Of a stretch of DNA of 64,000 bases, positions 63,559 to 64,000 are shown piece after piece. The DNA is from Streptomyces sp. Act143 (GTDB lineage: Bacteria; Actinomycetota; Actinomycetes; Streptomycetales; Streptomycetaceae), in the NCBI RefSeq assembly GCF_003143935.1, contig NZ_QFRX01000001.1, forward strand, positions 1,867 to 65,866, read 5' to 3'. A program made the position numbers and the translations under genes. The stretch's first letter is position 1, and the number at the start of each line of letters is the position of its first letter. The notes under the pieces were generated by a model. It was not told where the DNA came from. It was given only the letters and a program-made list of their open reading frames with translations, and ran no database searches.

Positions 63559-64000
63559 TCAAGGCGCGTCCGGCACTACGGGGGCAAGGCGGAGCAGCAC
63601 GGCGGACGGAGCTGTGGGCAGCGTCAGCGTGAGGTCGGCGGCGTCGGGGTTCCAGGCGGCGACGGCCTGGCTCGCGGTGGGGTAGAGGACGTCGACGCGA
63701 GCGGCGGAGCCGCGCAGGTGAGGCAGGGGGAGGCTCATGGTGGACGCGCCGCGGGGGCGGCGCCACACGGTGAGGTAGGTGGCGGCCGGGGTGCCCAGGG
63801 CCAGGGCGAGCCATGGGTCGTCCCAGGCCGGCAGGCCGAGCGGCCACGCGGGGACGGCCTGAGGCAGGTCGGCACGGATGGCCTTGTACACGGTGACAGC
63901 CTCGTGCACCAGGGCCCGGGCCTCGGGCCGCAGATCCGGGAGCCGGCCGGAGAGGTGGATGCGGCCGAGGAGTGCGCTCCCCATGGTGAAGGCGACCTCG
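63559..64000 (-). CDS. Alpha-galactosidase (GH36-type), C-terminal part (cut by window edge)
   Basis: The last 147 codons of a leftward gene. EVAFTMGSALLGRIHLSGRL, then EARALVHEAVTVYKAIRADL and VPAWPLGLPAWDDPWLALAL, are the C-terminal parts of the catalytic barrel of Streptomyces GH36-type alpha-galactosidases, followed by the terminal beta-sandwich (TYLTVWRRPRG). The catalytic Asp residues lie outside the window. It should be the first visible gene of the operon with GH43 and perhaps GH5. Confidence 0.75.
   Translation of the reverse strand, partial: EVAFTMGSALLGRIHLSGRLPDLRPEARALVHEAVTVYKAIRADLPQAVPAWPLGLPAWDDPWLALALGTPAATYLTVWRRPRGASTMSLPLPHLRGSAARVDVLYPTASQAVAAWNPDAADLTLTLPTAPSAVLLRLAPVVPDAP

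Overview
The window is high-GC actinobacterial DNA, almost certainly from a Streptomyces chromosome, probably an arm rather than the core. Reasons: very high GC with GC-rich third codon positions, GTG and TTG starts, GTGA/ATGA start-stop overlaps, CebR-type cellulase operators, a TTA (bldA) codon in a secreted protein, Streptomyces-type small membrane proteins, and a very high load of IS remnants and broken genes. No rRNA, tRNA or CRISPR array was seen.

Layout. (1) 1-2.9 kb: two divergent secreted cellulase-type genes, a CBM2 protein running off the left edge and a CBM2-GH6 cellobiohydrolase, sharing a promoter region with CebR boxes. (2) 2.9-6.0 kb: a VOC protein, a small acidic protein, then decay: an IS630-type transposase fragment fused to the stump of a TIM-barrel gene, a multiply frameshifted and partly inverted UbiA-type (EboC-like) prenyltransferase, and a TetR fragment. 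(3) 6.1-17.9 kb: a catabolic island. A leftward operon (two alpha/beta hydrolases, FAD monooxygenase, amidohydrolase), a TetR regulator, and two rightward units (acetoacetyl-CoA synthetase + DoxX; P450 + 3Fe-4S ferredoxin + ferredoxin reductase). The two rightward units share a near-identical operator/promoter module, so they look like one regulon. The reductase carries a 1-nt frameshift and the first genes of the aacS unit are relics. (4) 18-21.6 kb: methyltransferase, a complete IS3 element with target duplication, a PIG-L deacetylase, an integrase tail. (5) 21.7-25.5 kb: a LysR regulator divergent from vat-vgb-yciI-VOC, which looks like a streptogramin A + B inactivation operon. (6) 25.6-47 kb: a mosaic of small cargo genes (serine hydrolase, NIPSNAP, epoxide-hydrolase-like protein with its TetR, three GNATs, trypsin-like protease, SUKH protein, XRE-cupin regulator) separated by relics of IS630, IS481, IS5, IS1182, IS110 and IS3 elements. 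One IS630 copy sits exactly in the shared stop codon of two convergent genes. (7) 46.7-54 kb: a secreted tendamistat-type alpha-amylase inhibitor, a DNA-ligase relic, a secreted ribosome-inactivating-protein homologue, an XRE-NB-ARC-TPR STAND regulator and the relic of a TIR-NB-ARC protein. (8) 54-58.6 kb: an MFS exporter, a small membrane protein, a spore-photoproduct-lyase-family radical SAM protein and three collapsed genes (ADH, SDR, TetR). (9) 58.9-64 kb: a small hypothetical and a leftward polysaccharide block: GH36-type alpha-galactosidase (partial), GH43 and secreted GH5.

Together the window combines plant-polymer breakdown at both ends, a xenobiotic/aromatic-type oxidative island, antibiotic detoxification and secreted anti-eukaryote or anti-amylase proteins. 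Function calls come from motifs and recalled family features; no searches were run.
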